Source of the DNA: Arthrobacter echini
GTDB taxonomy: Bacteria > Actinomycetota > Actinomycetes > Actinomycetales > Micrococcaceae
Assembly: GCF_004803505.1 (NCBI RefSeq)
Contig: NZ_SSWH01000001.1
Span: forward strand, 124,001-188,000
Direction of reading: 5' to 3'
DNA length: 64,000 nucleotides
Shown here: positions 1-10,062 of the stretch, one piece after another
Numbering within the stretch: the first letter of the stretch is position 1
Layout of the letters: the number at the start of each line of letters is the position of its first letter
Position numbers and translations under genes: made by a program
Notes under the pieces: model-generated
The model's input: only the letters and a program-made list of their open reading frames with translations
What the model was told of the DNA's origin: nothing
The model's database searches: none

Positions 1-1
1 A

Positions 2-472
2 TCTGCTGGACCCGATGAACGTCCCGCGGCATCAGGGCGCGCCACGGGAGGCGCAGGCGCGGAACGCACCCCCAGTACTCCCACTGCTCCCGGCGCTCCC
101 GTTGCCTCCGCAGGCGTGGCCGCCGGTGCTTCTGCGGCTCCGGCTCCCGGCACGCGATCGGAGGACCGGGTCGTCAGCGGGAACCCGGTCGGGGAGAGTG
201 ACGGCACGAGGGTCGTCGGCCGGGCCGACGGCGCCGCCGACCGTGCCGGGCGCGAAAGGGCTGGCACCGGCGGGGACAGGGACATGCCCGCCGCTCAGGA
301 CGAACCCCGGACAGGGAGCAACGCCCTGCCGCTGCTGCTGGTGATTGCCGCGGTGGTGGTGCTGGTCGGTCTGCTGATCTGGCTCGTCGTCTCCCTCATC
401 AGCGGGCTGGAACTCTTCGACGTAGCGGGTCAGGACCAGCTGGGGCAGCTTTCGGTCATCGCGCGCGAATGA
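2..472 (+). CDS. C-terminal part of a Pro/Ala-rich membrane-anchored protein (5' end outside window)
   Basis: The reading frame is open from the first bases of the window and ends at 472, so the start is missing. The visible part is about 105 residues of low-complexity Ala/Pro/Gly/Arg sequence, then one strongly hydrophobic segment of roughly 25 residues (ALPLLLVIAAVVVLVG onward) and a short tail of about 22 residues. It therefore looks like a cytoplasmic or secreted domain with a single C-terminal membrane anchor. The catalytic or binding domain, if any, lies upstream of the window, so no function is assigned. It faces clpB tail to tail, with a strong hairpin between them. Confidence 0.6.
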   Translation, partial: SAGPDERPAASGRATGGAGAERTPSTPTAPGAPVASAGVAAGASAAPAPGTRSEDRVVSGNPVGESDGTRVVGRADGAADRAGRERAGTGGDRDMPAAQDEPRTGSNALPLLLVIAAVVVLVGLLIWLVVSLISGLELFDVAGQDQLGQLSVIARE

Positions 473-475
473 CGC

Positions 476-504
476 AGAACGGGGACCCGGCCGGTCCCCG
501 TTCT
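476..504. terminator. Bidirectional intrinsic terminator between convergent genes
   Basis: Perfect 12-bp inverted repeat (AGAACGGGGACC / GGTCCCCGTTCT) around a 5-base loop. It starts 4 bases after the stop of the upstream + strand gene and lies 22 bases beyond the clpB stop on the other strand. There is no long T tract, which is usual in actinobacteria. Confidence 0.8.
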
Positions 505-525
505 GAACCCGTGCAGCATGCTGGA

Positions 526-3141
526 CTACATCTGACCGGCCGCACGTACGGTCAGCCCGGTCTCGTCCAGGGCCGCGTCGTCCTCCTCGGAGCGGTCGAC
601 GACGACGGTGTCCCCCTCGACGATGTCCCCGGAAAGGATCCCCTTCGCGAGCCGGTCACCGATCTCCCGCTGCACGAGCCTGCGCAACGGGCGTGCGCCG
701 TACGCCGGATCGAAGCCGGTCAGCGCCAGCCACTCGCTCGCCGCGGCGCTGACATCGAGTTCGAGACGCCGATCCCGCAGCCGCTCCGCGAGCTGGTCGA
801 CCTGCAGGTCCACGATCCGGGACAGCTCGTCGAGGCCCAGCGGATCGAAGATCACGACGTCGTCGAGCCGGTTCAGGAACTCGGGCCGGAAGTTCGCGTT
901 GACGGCGGACATCACGGCGGCACGCTTCGCGGCGTCGTCGAGCGAGGGGTCCACGAGGAACTGCGAGCCGAGATTCGACGTCAGCACGAGGATGACGTTG
1001 CGGAAGTCCACCGTCCGGCCCTGGCCGTCGGTGAGACGGCCGTCGTCGAGCACCTGCAGGAGCAGATCGAAGACCTCCGGGTGCGCCTTCTCCACCTCGT
1101 CGAGCAGCACGACGCTGTAGGGCCTGCGCCGCACGGCCTCGGTGAGCTGACCACCCTCCTCGTAGCCCACGTAGCCCGGAGGAGCACCCACGAGGCGCGC
1201 CACGGAGTGCTTTTCCGAGTACTCGGACATGTCGATCCGGACCATGGCACGCTCGTCGTCGAACAGGAAGTCCGCGAGCGCCTTGGCCAGCTCCGTCTTG
1301 CCGACACCCGTGGGACCGAGGAACAAAAAGGAGCCGGTGGGACGATTCGGATCGGAGACGCCGGCCCTGGCGCGGCGGACGGCGTCGGACACGGCAGTCA
1401 CCGCGCGTCGCTGGCCGATCAGGCGCGAACCGATCCGCTCCTCCATCTCGAGGAGCTTCTGGCTCTCGCCCTGGAGCATGCGCCCTGCGGGGATGCCGGT
1501 CCAGGCCGAGATGACCTCCGCGATGTCGTTCGCGGTGACCTCCTCGGCCACCATCAGGTCGGGTGTGTTGACGGTCTGCTCCTCGGCCGCCTGCGCCTCG
1601 CTGAGCTCGCGCTCGAGACCCGGGATCTGCCCGTACAGGATGCGTGACGCCGTCTCGAGGTCGCCCTCCCGCTGGGCGCGGTCGGCCTGCGAGCGCAGGT
1701 CGTCGAGGGAGGCCTTGAGCTCACCCACGCGGTTCAGGCCGGCCTTCTCGGACTCCCAGCGCGCGTTCAGCCCGTCGAGCTCCTCCTGCCGGTCGGCCAT
1801 CTCGGCACGCAACGCCTCCAGCCGTTCCACGGACGCCTCGTCCCGCTCGCGGGAGAGGGCCATCTCCTCCATGCGCATGCGCTCCAGGGAACGGCGCAGT
1901 TCGTCGATCTCGACCGGCGCGGAATCGATCTCCATCCGCAGCCGCGATGCGGCCTCGTCCACGAGGTCGATCGCCTTGTCGGGCAGCTGCCGGCCCGGGA
2001 TGTAGCGGTGGGAGAGGGTTGCCGCTGCCACGAGGGCGGAGTCGGCGATGGAGACCTTGTGGTGCGCCTCGTAGCGCTGTTTCAGGCCGCGGAGGATACC
2101 GATGGTGTCCGGCACCGACGGCTCGCCCACGTAGACCTGCTGGAACCGGCGCTCGAGCGCGGGATCCTTCTCCACGTTCTCGCGGTACTCGTCCAGTGTC
2201 GTCGCGCCGATCAGCCGCAGCTCGCCGCGTGCGAGCATGGGCTTGAGCATGTTGCCGGCGTCCATGGAGCCCTCGGAGGCGCCGGCTCCCACCACGGTGT
2301 GGAGCTCGTCGATGAAGGTGACCACCTCGCCGTCCGAGGCACGGATCTCCTCGAGCACGGCCTTCAGCCGCTCCTCGAACTCCCCGCGGTACTTGGCACC
2401 GGCGATCATCGAGCCGAGATCGAGGCTGATGAGCCGCTTGCCACGGAGCGACTCGGGCACGTCACCGGCCACGATGCGCTGGGCGAGTCCCTCGACGACG
2501 GCGGTCTTGCCCACACCGGGCTCGCCGATGAGCACGGGGTTGTTCTTGGTGCGGCGGCTGAGCACCTGGACCACGCGGCGGATCTCGGTGTCGCGCCCGA
2601 TCACGGGATCGAGCTTGCCACTGCGTGCCACCTCCGTGAGGTCGGTGCCGAACTTCTCCAGCGCCTGGAAGGTGTTCTCCGGATCGGGCGAGTTCACGCG
2701 CCCCTCCCCCCGGACACCCGGCAGTGCGGCGGCCAGCGCCTCGCGCGTGAGATCGAGGCCGCGCAGGATCCCGCCGGCGGCGCCGTCGTCGGCCGCCAGC
2801 GCCAGCAGAAGATGCTCGGTGGAGACGAACTGGTCCCCGAGGCGATCGGCCTCCTGCTTCGCGGTGTTCACGACCTGCAGTGCCTGGCGGGAGAACTGCG
2901 GCTGGGCCACGGACGCTCCCGACGACGCCGGCAGCGCCTTGATGGCATTGCTGGCCTGCACGCTCACGGTGTCCGGGTCCGCCCCGGCGGCCTTCAGCAG
3001 GGCGACGGCGATCCCCTCCCGCTGATCCATCAGTGCCTTGAGGAAGTGTGCTGTGTCGATCTGGGCGTTGCCTGCCGTGGACGCGTTCATCGCAGCGGCC
3101 GACAGCACCTCCCGACTCTTGGTGGTGAAATTCGTGTCCAC
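526..3141 (-). CDS. clpB: ClpB, ATP-dependent disaggregase (Hsp100)
   Basis: ClpB extracts polypeptides from aggregates together with DnaK. The 871-residue product has the full family layout: an N-terminal double Clp_N repeat (residues 1-150), a first AAA+ module with Walker A GEPGVGKT near residue 205, a long coiled-coil M domain rich in Glu/Arg, a second AAA+ module with Walker A GPTGVGKT near residue 605, and a C-terminal D2-small domain. I place the start at the GTG at 3141, because AGAAAGGA lies just upstream and the protein then begins VDTNFTTKS, as actinobacterial ClpB does. A start at 3204 would add 21 unrelated residues and would run through the HspR operator. The operator 44 bases upstream indicates heat-shock control together with the dnaK operon. 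Confidence 0.97.
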   Translation of the reverse strand: MDTNFTTKSREVLSAAAMNASTAGNAQIDTAHFLKALMDQREGIAVALLKAAGADPDTVSVQASNAIKALPASSGASVAQPQFSRQALQVVNTAKQEADRLGDQFVSTEHLLLALAADDGAAGGILRGLDLTREALAAALPGVRGEGRVNSPDPENTFQALEKFGTDLTEVARSGKLDPVIGRDTEIRRVVQVLSRRTKNNPVLIGEPGVGKTAVVEGLAQRIVAGDVPESLRGKRLISLDLGSMIAGAKYRGEFEERLKAVLEEIRASDGEVVTFIDELHTVVGAGASEGSMDAGNMLKPMLARGELRLIGATTLDEYRENVEKDPALERRFQQVYVGEPSVPDTIGILRGLKQRYEAHHKVSIADSALVAAATLSHRYIPGRQLPDKAIDLVDEAASRLRMEIDSAPVEIDELRRSLERMRMEEMALSRERDEASVERLEALRAEMADRQEELDGLNARWESEKAGLNRVGELKASLDDLRSQADRAQREGDLETASRILYGQIPGLERELSEAQAAEEQTVNTPDLMVAEEVTANDIAEVISAWTGIPAGRMLQGESQKLLEMEERIGSRLIGQRRAVTAVSDAVRRARAGVSDPNRPTGSFLFLGPTGVGKTELAKALADFLFDDERAMVRIDMSEYSEKHSVARLVGAPPGYVGYEEGGQLTEAVRRRPYSVVLLDEVEKAHPEVFDLLLQVLDDGRLTDGQGRTVDFRNVILVLTSNLGSQFLVDPSLDDAAKRAAVMSAVNANFRPEFLNRLDDVVIFDPLGLDELSRIVDLQVDQLAERLRDRRLELDVSAAASEWLALTGFDPAYGARPLRRLVQREIGDRLAKGILSGDIVEGDTVVVDRSEEDDAALDETGLTVRAAGQM

Positions 3142-3184
3142 GGGTACGTTCCTTTCTCCGGGATTCCAACGGTAGAACCAGTAC

Positions 3185-3205
3185 CTTGAGTCTACCTGAC
3201 TCAAC
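3185..3205 (-). promoter_or_regulatory. HAIR element (HspR operator) of clpB
   Basis: CTTGAGT-N7-ACTCAAC matches the HspR-associated inverted repeat CTTGAGT-N7-ACTCAAG at 13 of 14 positions. It lies 44 bases before the clpB GTG and overlaps the stop codon of the upstream gene (3201-3203). A second copy controls dnaK (31238-31258). Confidence 0.9.
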
Positions 3206-5159
3206 TCTCGGACGGAGTGTTGCAGCCGACGATCCGGTAGAGAGACGCATCACCCTCGCTGTCCACCAGCACGAATCCGTTCTCCACCGTCAGCTCGTCC
3301 AGTCCCGACGGTACGGGCGCGTTCCCGCCCCTGACGGACGCGCTGCCGAAATCCAGGACGAACCGGAGATTCGTTCTGCGGACGGCGGCACAGACCTCCG
3401 GATTGCCCACCATGGTGTCGAGCTCCTCGAAGACCAGCCGGGCATCGGCGGTGGCGGGAACCGTTCCGTGCGGCAGCAGGGTCCTGCGGTCCGCCAGCGC
3501 GTAGGACAGCGAGGCCCCGGTCAACGGCATGCCCGCCACCACGGCGTCGGGTGGCACCGATTCGGGAAGCCGTTGCAGCAGTTCCAGTTCGTCCGAGGTG
3601 AGGAGCCGGGAATTGTCGGTGTAGCGGTACTGGGCCGCCGCCTCCACGACGCCGCGCTGCACGGCGAAGAACGGAGCCACCGCGAGCGCCGAGAGGACCA
3701 GCGCACCCGCGAGAACAGGTACGAACCAGGAGGGTTCCGGCGTTCCGCGCAGGGAGCGACGGCGCCGTGCCCGGGCAAGCAGGGCATCCGCCACCGCGGC
3801 GCCCCCGACGCTCGCGAGGAGGATCCCACCGACCGGTAGCAGGGCACTGATCCGGAAGTAGTCGTTGTACCAGGGCCCGGTGACGATCCAGCGCAGATCC
3901 GGTGCCTGACGCCAGTTGCCGATCACGAACAGGGCTGCGGCCACCGCGTACAGCGCGAGGATCCAGCGGTTCCTGCGCCGACGCAGCACGACGACGGCGC
4001 CCACCACGGTCAGCACCGTCACCAGGACGGCGACCGGCCGGGCCAGCGGACCGTGGAACAGGACCTCCGCCACGGCCCTGCCGGCGTCGCCGAGCTCGAG
4101 CCAGTTGTCCGCGCCGCTGCGCGCAGGACGCACCGTCGCCCACAGGAGGACGCCGACGAGCAGGAACGCCGCCCCACCCGCCAGTGCAGTGCGTCGAGCC
4201 CGCCCGTCCGCGCTGCGGGCGCGCCGCTGGACGACCGCCAGGACGGCGGGCGCCCCCAGTGCCAGCAGACCGAGCAGCGCCGACGGATGGGCCAGCAGCA
4301 GCCCCGGCAGCACGCCGATCAGCAGGGCGACGGAGAGCAGCGTGCGCAGCGGACCCGGGACGCCCGCGCCGACGAGCTGGAGGACGAGGCCCAGTGCTGC
4401 GGGCAGCAGGGCGACGGAGAGCAGGAACGGGTAGACGACGCCGAACTCGAGCAACAGGTAGGGAAAGGTGCTGTAGGCGGTCGAGAGCACCGCGGCCACC
4501 AGGAGGGGCAGGGCCCCCTCGCCCAGGACACGGGTGACGAGGAACAGGCAGCCCGTACTCCAGATGGCCGTGATCAGGACCACGTTGGTCACGTTGACGG
4601 CCGCTGTCAGGGGGACCCCGGAGGTCATCACCAGGGACACCACCGCATGCCATGCGGCCGGGTAGAACGTGCCCTCACGGCTTCCGAGATACCCCAGTGT
4701 CAGGGACGAGGCATTCGCGGTGTCGTCGATGTAGCGGAGGGCGTTGAGGTGGAAGGTGTTGTCGTGGGACTGCGCAATGTTCTCGGAGACACCGATGATC
4801 CAGATCATGATGGCCGCGAGGGGAACGGCCGAGACGGCCCACGCCGTGATCACGGTCCGCCAGGACGCGGCGGGCGCGGCCTCCGGCTGCGGATGCAGCA
4901 GATGCGCGAACAGGTGGCGGGCGAACCGGAGGAGGACGGCCACTCCCGCGGCCACCACCGCGACAGGCAGCAGGGACCACCCGATCCCCACGAGCGCGGC
5001 GGCCTCGGCCGAGACCACCACCGCGGTGATGCTGAGGGGACCGGCGAGGGCCAGCAGAGTCAGCCGCCGCAGGCCGAGGGCCGCGCCCCACAGCAGACCA
5101 GGACCGAAGACCACCAGCAGGGACACCAGGAATGCAGGGGCGGCTTCGGCCCAGCTCAT
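3201..5159 (-). CDS. Large polytopic membrane protein, DUF6541-like
   Basis: The 652-residue protein has about a dozen hydrophobic segments and a C-terminal soluble domain of roughly 150 residues after the last segment. The overall plan, with a loop around [14 protein letters not shown] after the fourth segment, resembles the actinobacterial DUF6541 family, whose members are often found with cell-envelope polysaccharide or glycosyltransferase genes. A role in envelope glycan synthesis is inference only. GAGGGGGAGC directly before the ATG is a good ribosome binding site. The stop codon lies inside the clpB HAIR element, so clpB has its own promoter only 60 bases downstream. Confidence 0.8.
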   Translation of the reverse strand: MSWAEAAPAFLVSLLVVFGPGLLWGAALGLRRLTLLALAGPLSITAVVVSAEAAALVGIGWSLLPVAVVAAGVAVLLRFARHLFAHLLHPQPEAAPAASWRTVITAWAVSAVPLAAIMIWIIGVSENIAQSHDNTFHLNALRYIDDTANASSLTLGYLGSREGTFYPAAWHAVVSLVMTSGVPLTAAVNVTNVVLITAIWSTGCLFLVTRVLGEGALPLLVAAVLSTAYSTFPYLLLEFGVVYPFLLSVALLPAALGLVLQLVGAGVPGPLRTLLSVALLIGVLPGLLLAHPSALLGLLALGAPAVLAVVQRRARSADGRARRTALAGGAAFLLVGVLLWATVRPARSGADNWLELGDAGRAVAEVLFHGPLARPVAVLVTVLTVVGAVVVLRRRRNRWILALYAVAAALFVIGNWRQAPDLRWIVTGPWYNDYFRISALLPVGGILLASVGGAAVADALLARARRRRSLRGTPEPSWFVPVLAGALVLSALAVAPFFAVQRGVVEAAAQYRYTDNSRLLTSDELELLQRLPESVPPDAVVAGMPLTGASLSYALADRRTLLPHGTVPATADARLVFEELDTMVGNPEVCAAVRRTNLRFVLDFGSASVRGGNAPVPSGLDELTVENGFVLVDSEGDASLYRIVGCNTPSES

Positions 5160-5392
5160 GCTCCCCCTCGTGGTCAGTGGACGCCGGTGCTCGATGACGG
5201 GCGGTGCTCAGCGGACTCCGATGACGGATGGACGTCGTACTCGATCCTCGTCACTGTACGGCGGCGCGCTCCGCCAGACCATTCTTCAGCCCTTCCCTGA
5301 CCACGGCCTGGATCAGCTCCCGATCCTGCCGGGCGCACGGTCCTGCGCGCCGAACCGCGGCGAGGCGAACGATCTCGTACATAATGAGCCGC

Positions 5393-7306
5393 ATGGGGAA
5401 ACTCCATCGTGGCACCGGGTTTATCGTCGTCGCCCTCGCCCTGACGCTGACCGCCTGCACCGACGACCGTCCGACGGCGGAGGACGCGGCCGCCACCCTC
5501 GCCGCAGGGCTGGCGCGCCTCGACGTCGGGCAGTCCGCCTTCGTCTCCGCCCCGGCGTCCGAGGTCACGGACGAGCTCGCCACCATCACCGAGGACTTCG
5601 CGCCCGGGTCGCCGGAGGTGAGCGTTGCCGGCGTCGAGGAGACCGGCGAGGACATCGCCACGGCCACGCTGGACTACGTCTGGCATCTCGACGCGACGGA
5701 TCGGGACTGGACCTACAGCACGACGGCGGAACTCACCCGGGTCGAGGACGGCTGGCAGACCGCATGGAACCCGGCAGTGTTCGTCCAGGATCTGCTGCCG
5801 GAGGAGAAGCTCTCCCTGACGAGCATCCCGGCGGACCGGGGAGACATCACCGGCGCCGGTGGTGAGGTCATCGTGACGGAACGGCCGGTACTGCGCGTGG
5901 GCATCGACAAGACACAGGTATCCGAAGCCGGCCAGGATGCGTCCGCGCGCGAACTGGCCTCACTGCTCGATCTCGACCCCGACGGGTACGCCGATGAGGT
6001 TGCCGCAGCAGGGGACGAGGCCTTCGTCGTCGCCCTCGTGGTACGCGACGACGCCGACCGTGAGGTGACGGACGCGCAGATCGACGCCATCGAGGGAGCG
6101 CTCGCACAGCCGGGCACGCTCGAACTCGGCCCCACGCGTACCTTCGCCCGGGAACTGCTCGGCAGCGTGGGAGAGGCCACCGAGGAACTCGTGGCACAGT
6201 CCGACGGCGCCCTCGAACCCGGCGACATCACCGGGCTCAGCGGTCTGCAGCTGCAGCACGACGCGCAGCTCACCGGCCTGCCGGGACTGGAGGTCAGCAC
6301 CGTGTCCACCGACACGGCCGCACCCACCCAGCGCCTCTTCGCCGTCGAGCCCGTGGCCGGAACGGATCTCGCCACGACCCTCGACCCGCGCCTGCAGACT
6401 CTCGGGGAGCAGATCCTGGCGGACGAGCCCTCGGCATCCTCCATCGTCGCCCTGCGGCCCAGTACCGGGGAGATCCTCGCGATCGCCAACGGACCGGGAA
6501 GCGAAGGCTTCCAGACCGCGCTGCTCGGTCAGTACCCACCCGGTTCCACCTTCAAGGTCGCCACGACACTCGCGCTCCTACGCAACGGTTTCACTGCACA
6601 GAGCCCGACCGAGTGCACCGAGGAGGTGGACGTGGACGGGCGCTCCTTCAACAACGCCGGCACCTACCCCGATGAGTTCCTCGGCACCATCGAGCTGCTC
6701 GAGACCTTCGCGCAGTCCTGCAATACGGGCTTCATCGCCGCACGGAACGACGTCACGCAGGCCGAACTCGCCGCCGCCGCCCAGGACCTGGGGATCGGCG
6801 TCCCGGCGAGCATCGGCACACCGGCGTTCTTCGGCGACGTTCCCATCGAGGCGGAGGGGACGGCGCACGCTGCATCGATGATCGGGCAGGGCCGGATCCT
6901 GGTCTCCCCGCTCTCGCTGGCCACCATGGCGGCCTCGGTCGGGGCGGGCGAACGTGTCACACCCACGCTGCTCGCACCCGGCGGGGCCACGACGCCCGAC
7001 GCCGAGCAGTCCGACGAGCCGGCCCCGAGTTCGTTCACGAGTGCCGAAGCAGAATCGCTGCGGAGTTTCATGGGTGCCGTCGTCGAGCAGGGCGGTGCGC
7101 AACTCCTGCAGGACGTCCCCGGCGAGCCGGTCCTGGCCAAGACCGGTACCGCGGAGTTCGGGAGCGAGGACCCGCCGAGGACGCACGCGTGGGTGATCGC
7201 GCTCCAGGGCGATCTCGCCGTCGCCGTGTTCGTCGAGGAGGGCGAGCTGGGCTCGACGTCCGGCGGACCCCTGATGCAGGAATTCCTCACCGGTGCGGCA
7301 TCCTGA
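5393..7306 (+). CDS. Penicillin-binding lipoprotein (transpeptidase, PBP-lipo type)
   Basis: This is a cell-wall D,D-transpeptidase anchored as a lipoprotein. The 637-residue product starts with a signal peptide ending in the lipobox LTAC. Next comes an NTF2-like N-terminal domain (about residues 25-140), a dimerisation region containing IPADRGDI, and the transpeptidase domain. The three active-site motifs are all present: STFK (nucleophile Ser385, Lys388), SCN (Ser442) and KTG (Lys583). The architecture matches mycobacterial PBP-lipo and MecA-like class B enzymes. An in-frame ATG at 5384 is an alternative start. The transcript ends at the hairpin at 7515-7550. Confidence 0.9.
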   Translation: MGKLHRGTGFIVVALALTLTACTDDRPTAEDAAATLAAGLARLDVGQSAFVSAPASEVTDELATITEDFAPGSPEVSVAGVEETGEDIATATLDYVWHLDATDRDWTYSTTAELTRVEDGWQTAWNPAVFVQDLLPEEKLSLTSIPADRGDITGAGGEVIVTERPVLRVGIDKTQVSEAGQDASARELASLLDLDPDGYADEVAAAGDEAFVVALVVRDDADREVTDAQIDAIEGALAQPGTLELGPTRTFARELLGSVGEATEELVAQSDGALEPGDITGLSGLQLQHDAQLTGLPGLEVSTVSTDTAAPTQRLFAVEPVAGTDLATTLDPRLQTLGEQILADEPSASSIVALRPSTGEILAIANGPGSEGFQTALLGQYPPGSTFKVATTLALLRNGFTAQSPTECTEEVDVDGRSFNNAGTYPDEFLGTIELLETFAQSCNTGFIAARNDVTQAELAAAAQDLGIGVPASIGTPAFFGDVPIEAEGTAHAASMIGQGRILVSPLSLATMAASVGAGERVTPTLLAPGGATTPDAEQSDEPAPSSFTSAEAESLRSFMGAVVEQGGAQLLQDVPGEPVLAKTGTAEFGSEDPPRTHAWVIALQGDLAVAVFVEEGELGSTSGGPLMQEFLTGAAS

Positions 7307-7514
7307 CCGGCAGGGCGCCCACCGGCGTGACCAGCGTCCGGACAGTGGGCCGGAGCACAGTCGAAGACCGTCGGACTAATCACCGCGGATTCACGTTCAG
7401 TCCGCTCATCCGGACCGGCCCGGATCTTCGCACTGCTCGGCAATCTCCTGAAGAACGCGGACGGGTCCGACCCGAAGAGCTCGGGCGACGCCGATTCCCA
7501 GTAGGCCTTCCACG

Positions 7515-7550
7515 AGAAGGGCCGCCATCCCTGGGGGCGGCGGCCCTTCT
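7515..7550. terminator. Bidirectional terminator after the PBP and YccF genes
   Basis: 12-bp perfect stem (AGAAGGGCCGCC / GGCGGCCCTTCT) with a 12-base loop, between the convergent genes ending at 7306 and 7571. Bases 7307-7514 hold no gene with a usable start codon. Confidence 0.75.
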
Positions 7551-7570
7551 TCAATGCTGTCCGGCAGGTC

Positions 7571-7969
7571 TCAACGGTAGCTGGGCAGGTACGTCGAGGA
7601 CGGGACGATCACCTTGCCCAGGGGTGCGAGCGAGACCGGGATGAGCTTGAGATTGGCGATGCCCAGCGGAATCCCGATGATGCTCACGAACATCGGGATG
7701 GCAGTCAGGACGTGGCCGATGGCGATCCAGATCCCGGCGACGAGCAGCCAGATCACATTGCCGATCGTACTGAGGGCACCCGCGCGGCCACCCCGGTTGA
7801 CCACCATCTGGCCGAAGGGCCAGAGTGCGTAGACGCCGATCCGGAACGAGGCGATCCCGAACGGGATGGTCACGATCAGCAGGCAGCAGAGGATTCCTGC
7901 CGCGAAATAGCCGATGGCCAGCCAGATGCCGCCGAACAGGAGCCAGATGACGTTCAGAATTGCGTTCAT
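7571..7969 (-). CDS. YccF-family membrane protein
   Basis: This 132-residue membrane protein consists of two similar halves, each with a pair of hydrophobic segments and the repeated N-V-I-W-L-L signature (NVIWLLFGGIW and NVIWLLVAGIW). That is the hallmark of the YccF/DUF307 inner-membrane family, whose function is not established. The start at 7969 (MNAILNVIW) aligns best with the family. An upstream ATG at 7987 would add six residues. It is monocistronic, with terminators on both sides. Confidence 0.85.
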   Translation of the reverse strand: MNAILNVIWLLFGGIWLAIGYFAAGILCCLLIVTIPFGIASFRIGVYALWPFGQMVVNRGGRAGALSTIGNVIWLLVAGIWIAIGHVLTAIPMFVSIIGIPLGIANLKLIPVSLAPLGKVIVPSSTYLPSYR

Positions 7970-8018
7970 CAGCTCATTGTCCCGCATGCTGCCCGCCGCT
8001 GCACGTGCCGTAACGGAC

Positions 8019-8054
8019 GGAAGTCCCCTACCCGCGAGCGGGTAGGGGACTTCC
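8019..8054. terminator. Terminator downstream of the DEAD-box helicase gene
   Basis: Perfect 15-bp stem (GGAAGTCCCCTACCC / GGGTAGGGGACTTCC) with a 6-base loop, 17 bases beyond the helicase stop on the minus strand. Confidence 0.85.
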
Positions 8055-8070
8055 GGGACTTCCCGGCGGC

Positions 8071-9735
8071 TCAGCGTGAGCGGCGGTCGTTCGACGCCGG
8101 AGCGCCCGCCCTGCGGGACCCGCCGGAACGGCGTGCTCCTTCGGCGCGCGGTGCGGACGAGGACGCGTGGTTCCGCTGGCCCTGCGCTGCGGGCGCTCCC
8201 GCAGCCGGGCGCCGAACGGCGTCGCCGACGCGCTGCCCGGAGGCGGGGCGGCGGGTGCGGGACGACGTCTCCGACGTCGTGCGTGGTTCTACCGCCCGTC
8301 CACGTGAGCCGCCGGATGCGGCTGCCCCGGCGTCGGAGCCGAAGCGCGGTGCCTGCGGCTGATTCGTGCGACGCTCGGCGCGATTCCCGGACTGCTTCTC
8401 CGCCGCGACGCGGCCGCGGCCGCCCCTGCCGCCGCGCCCTCCGGCGACCGGTGCTGCGGTGCTGCGTGCACGCTTGCGCTGCGCATTGGCCCCGGTGGAC
8501 GTTCCTTCCCCACGGGTTGCCTCGCGGGAGGCGAGCAACGCTGCGCGGGTGCGCGGATCGATCTTCTCCGCCACGTCACCGACCAGCGAGAGGACGTGCG
8601 GCGAGGTCGGCTTCACGGTCTCGAAGGCGACGTCGACACCGGCTGCCTTCATCAGCTTCTGCACCTCGGACTTCTGCTCGGGCAGCGTGATCGTGACCAC
8701 CGTGCCCGAGGAACCGGCGCGGGCGGTACGCCCGGAACGGTGCAGATAGGCCTTGTGCTCGGTGGGCGGGTCCACGTGCACCACGAGCTCGACGTCGTCC
8801 ACGTGCACACCGCGGGCCGCGACGTCCGTGGCGACCAGCACGCGCACGTCGCCCGAGGAGAACTCCGCCAGATTCCGGTCGCGGGCATTCTGCGACAGGT
8901 TGCCATGCAGATCGACGGCAGGGATCCCGGCGTCGGTGAGGGTCTTGGCGAGCTTGCGCGCGTGGTGCTTGGTGCGCATGAACAGCAGGCGCTTCCCGGT
9001 GCCCGAGGCGAGCTGGACGATCAGCTGCTTCTTCTGGGCCTGGTCACCGATCAGCAGCACGTGGTGCTCCATGGTGGTGACGGAGGCCTGGGGGTCGTCC
9101 ACGGAGTGGGTGACCGGCTTGCTCATGTAACGGTTGACGATCTTGTCGACGCCGTTGTCCAGGGTCGCGGAGAACAGCAGGCGCTGGCCGTCGGCCGGCG
9201 TGGTGTCGAGCAGCTTCTTGACCACGGGCAGGAACCCGAGATCGGCCATGTGGTCCGCCTCGTCGAGGATGGTGATCTCGACGGACTCGAGCGTGATGAG
9301 CTTCTGGCGCATCAGGTCCTCGAGTCGGCCGGGGCAGGCGATGACGATATCGACACCGGCGCGCAGTGCCTTCTCCTGGCGTTGCTGGGAGACCCCGCCG
9401 TAGATCACGGTGGTCTTCAGTCCGAGCTCGCCGGCCAGGGGCTCCACGGTCGCGTTGATCTGGGTGGCGAGCTCGCGGGTCGGCGCGAGGATGAGCGCCA
9501 GGGGACGCCCGGGTTTGCGGCGGTAGGCCGCCTCCTGCTCGGCGAGCCGGGTCACCATCGGCAGGGCGAATGCCAGGGTCTTGCCCGAGCCGGTACGACC
9601 GCGTCCGAGGACATCCCGGCCGGCCATGGAATCAGCCAGGGACTTGACCTGGATGGGAAAGGGTTCGGTGATGCCTTGCGCGTCGAGGTTCTCGACCAGC
9701 GTCCTGGGCACACCGAGGGCAGCAAAAGTAGTCAT
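8071..9735 (-). CDS. DEAD-box ATP-dependent RNA helicase with basic RG-rich tail
   Basis: This RNA helicase probably acts in ribosome assembly, mRNA turnover or cold adaptation, like CsdA/RhlE-type enzymes. Within 554 residues the conserved motifs are in order: FPIQ (Q motif), GRTGSGKT (I), PTRELATQ (Ia), CPGR (Ib, with Cys in place of the usual Thr), DEAD (II), SAT (III), ATDVAARG (V) and HRSGRTARAG (VI). After about residue 420 there is a low-complexity Arg/Gly/Ala/Ser tail with GGRGGRGGRG, typical of RNA-binding extensions. The gene has a long leader (9736 onward), as expected for cold-shock-type helicase mRNAs. Confidence 0.93.
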   Translation of the reverse strand: MTTFAALGVPRTLVENLDAQGITEPFPIQVKSLADSMAGRDVLGRGRTGSGKTLAFALPMVTRLAEQEAAYRRKPGRPLALILAPTRELATQINATVEPLAGELGLKTTVIYGGVSQQRQEKALRAGVDIVIACPGRLEDLMRQKLITLESVEITILDEADHMADLGFLPVVKKLLDTTPADGQRLLFSATLDNGVDKIVNRYMSKPVTHSVDDPQASVTTMEHHVLLIGDQAQKKQLIVQLASGTGKRLLFMRTKHHARKLAKTLTDAGIPAVDLHGNLSQNARDRNLAEFSSGDVRVLVATDVAARGVHVDDVELVVHVDPPTEHKAYLHRSGRTARAGSSGTVVTITLPEQKSEVQKLMKAAGVDVAFETVKPTSPHVLSLVGDVAEKIDPRTRAALLASREATRGEGTSTGANAQRKRARSTAAPVAGGRGGRGGRGRVAAEKQSGNRAERRTNQPQAPRFGSDAGAAASGGSRGRAVEPRTTSETSSRTRRPASGQRVGDAVRRPAAGAPAAQGQRNHASSSAPRAEGARRSGGSRRAGAPASNDRRSR

Positions 9736-10059
9736 AAAGGAGCTAGGGGCTTTCTTCTCATCTTCCCCGGCACCGGTTGGACACCGGGGTTCGCCGAAGA
9801 AAAGTCAGACAGTGTCCACCGCGCCTGCTCGGGGAGCCGGATGCGGGACAAAAGAATGCGTTCATCGACGCAGGCTGCGCACCGTACTGATGGAGTGTCA
9901 TCGCGCGCAGGCAAGTGCATTCAGTCTAGCAGCAGGCGTCACCGGAGCCCGCATCGGAGACGGATCACCGCTCACCGGGCGTGGTGCGGTCGCATACTTC
10001 CGTCGCGTGCTTCGGCCGCCTGCCGCAGTCCAGGGCGGGAGCTGCCGGTAGCCTTGACC
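9736..10059. other. Divergent intergenic region, helicase / trmB
   Basis: These 324 bases separate the helicase (minus) from trmB (plus). No credible gene is seen. Near the helicase start there is a CCCCGG/CCGGGG inverted repeat with an internal CACCGG repeat (about 9764-9796) that could fold in the helicase leader. At the right end TAGCCT (10049-10054) is the probable trmB -10 box. Confidence 0.5.
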
Positions 10060-10062
10060 GTG

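Noticed and set aside
469-1647. Long open frame on the plus strand opposite clpB
   Set aside because: It is the antisense shadow of a clearly conserved gene and is Arg/Gly/Ala-rich without family motifs, a high-GC artefact.
5251-5394. 47-codon minus-strand frame (MRLIMYEIVRL...) with GGAG upstream, overlapping the PBP start
   Set aside because: Composition and RBS look plausible, but its start lies within the start of the PBP gene on the other strand and no homologue is recognised. Left out as unproven.
7327-7503. Open plus-strand frame with protein-like content (RIFALLGNLLKNADGSDPK...)
   Set aside because: No ATG, GTG or TTG start in frame and no known family. It may be a decayed fragment, but the support is too thin.
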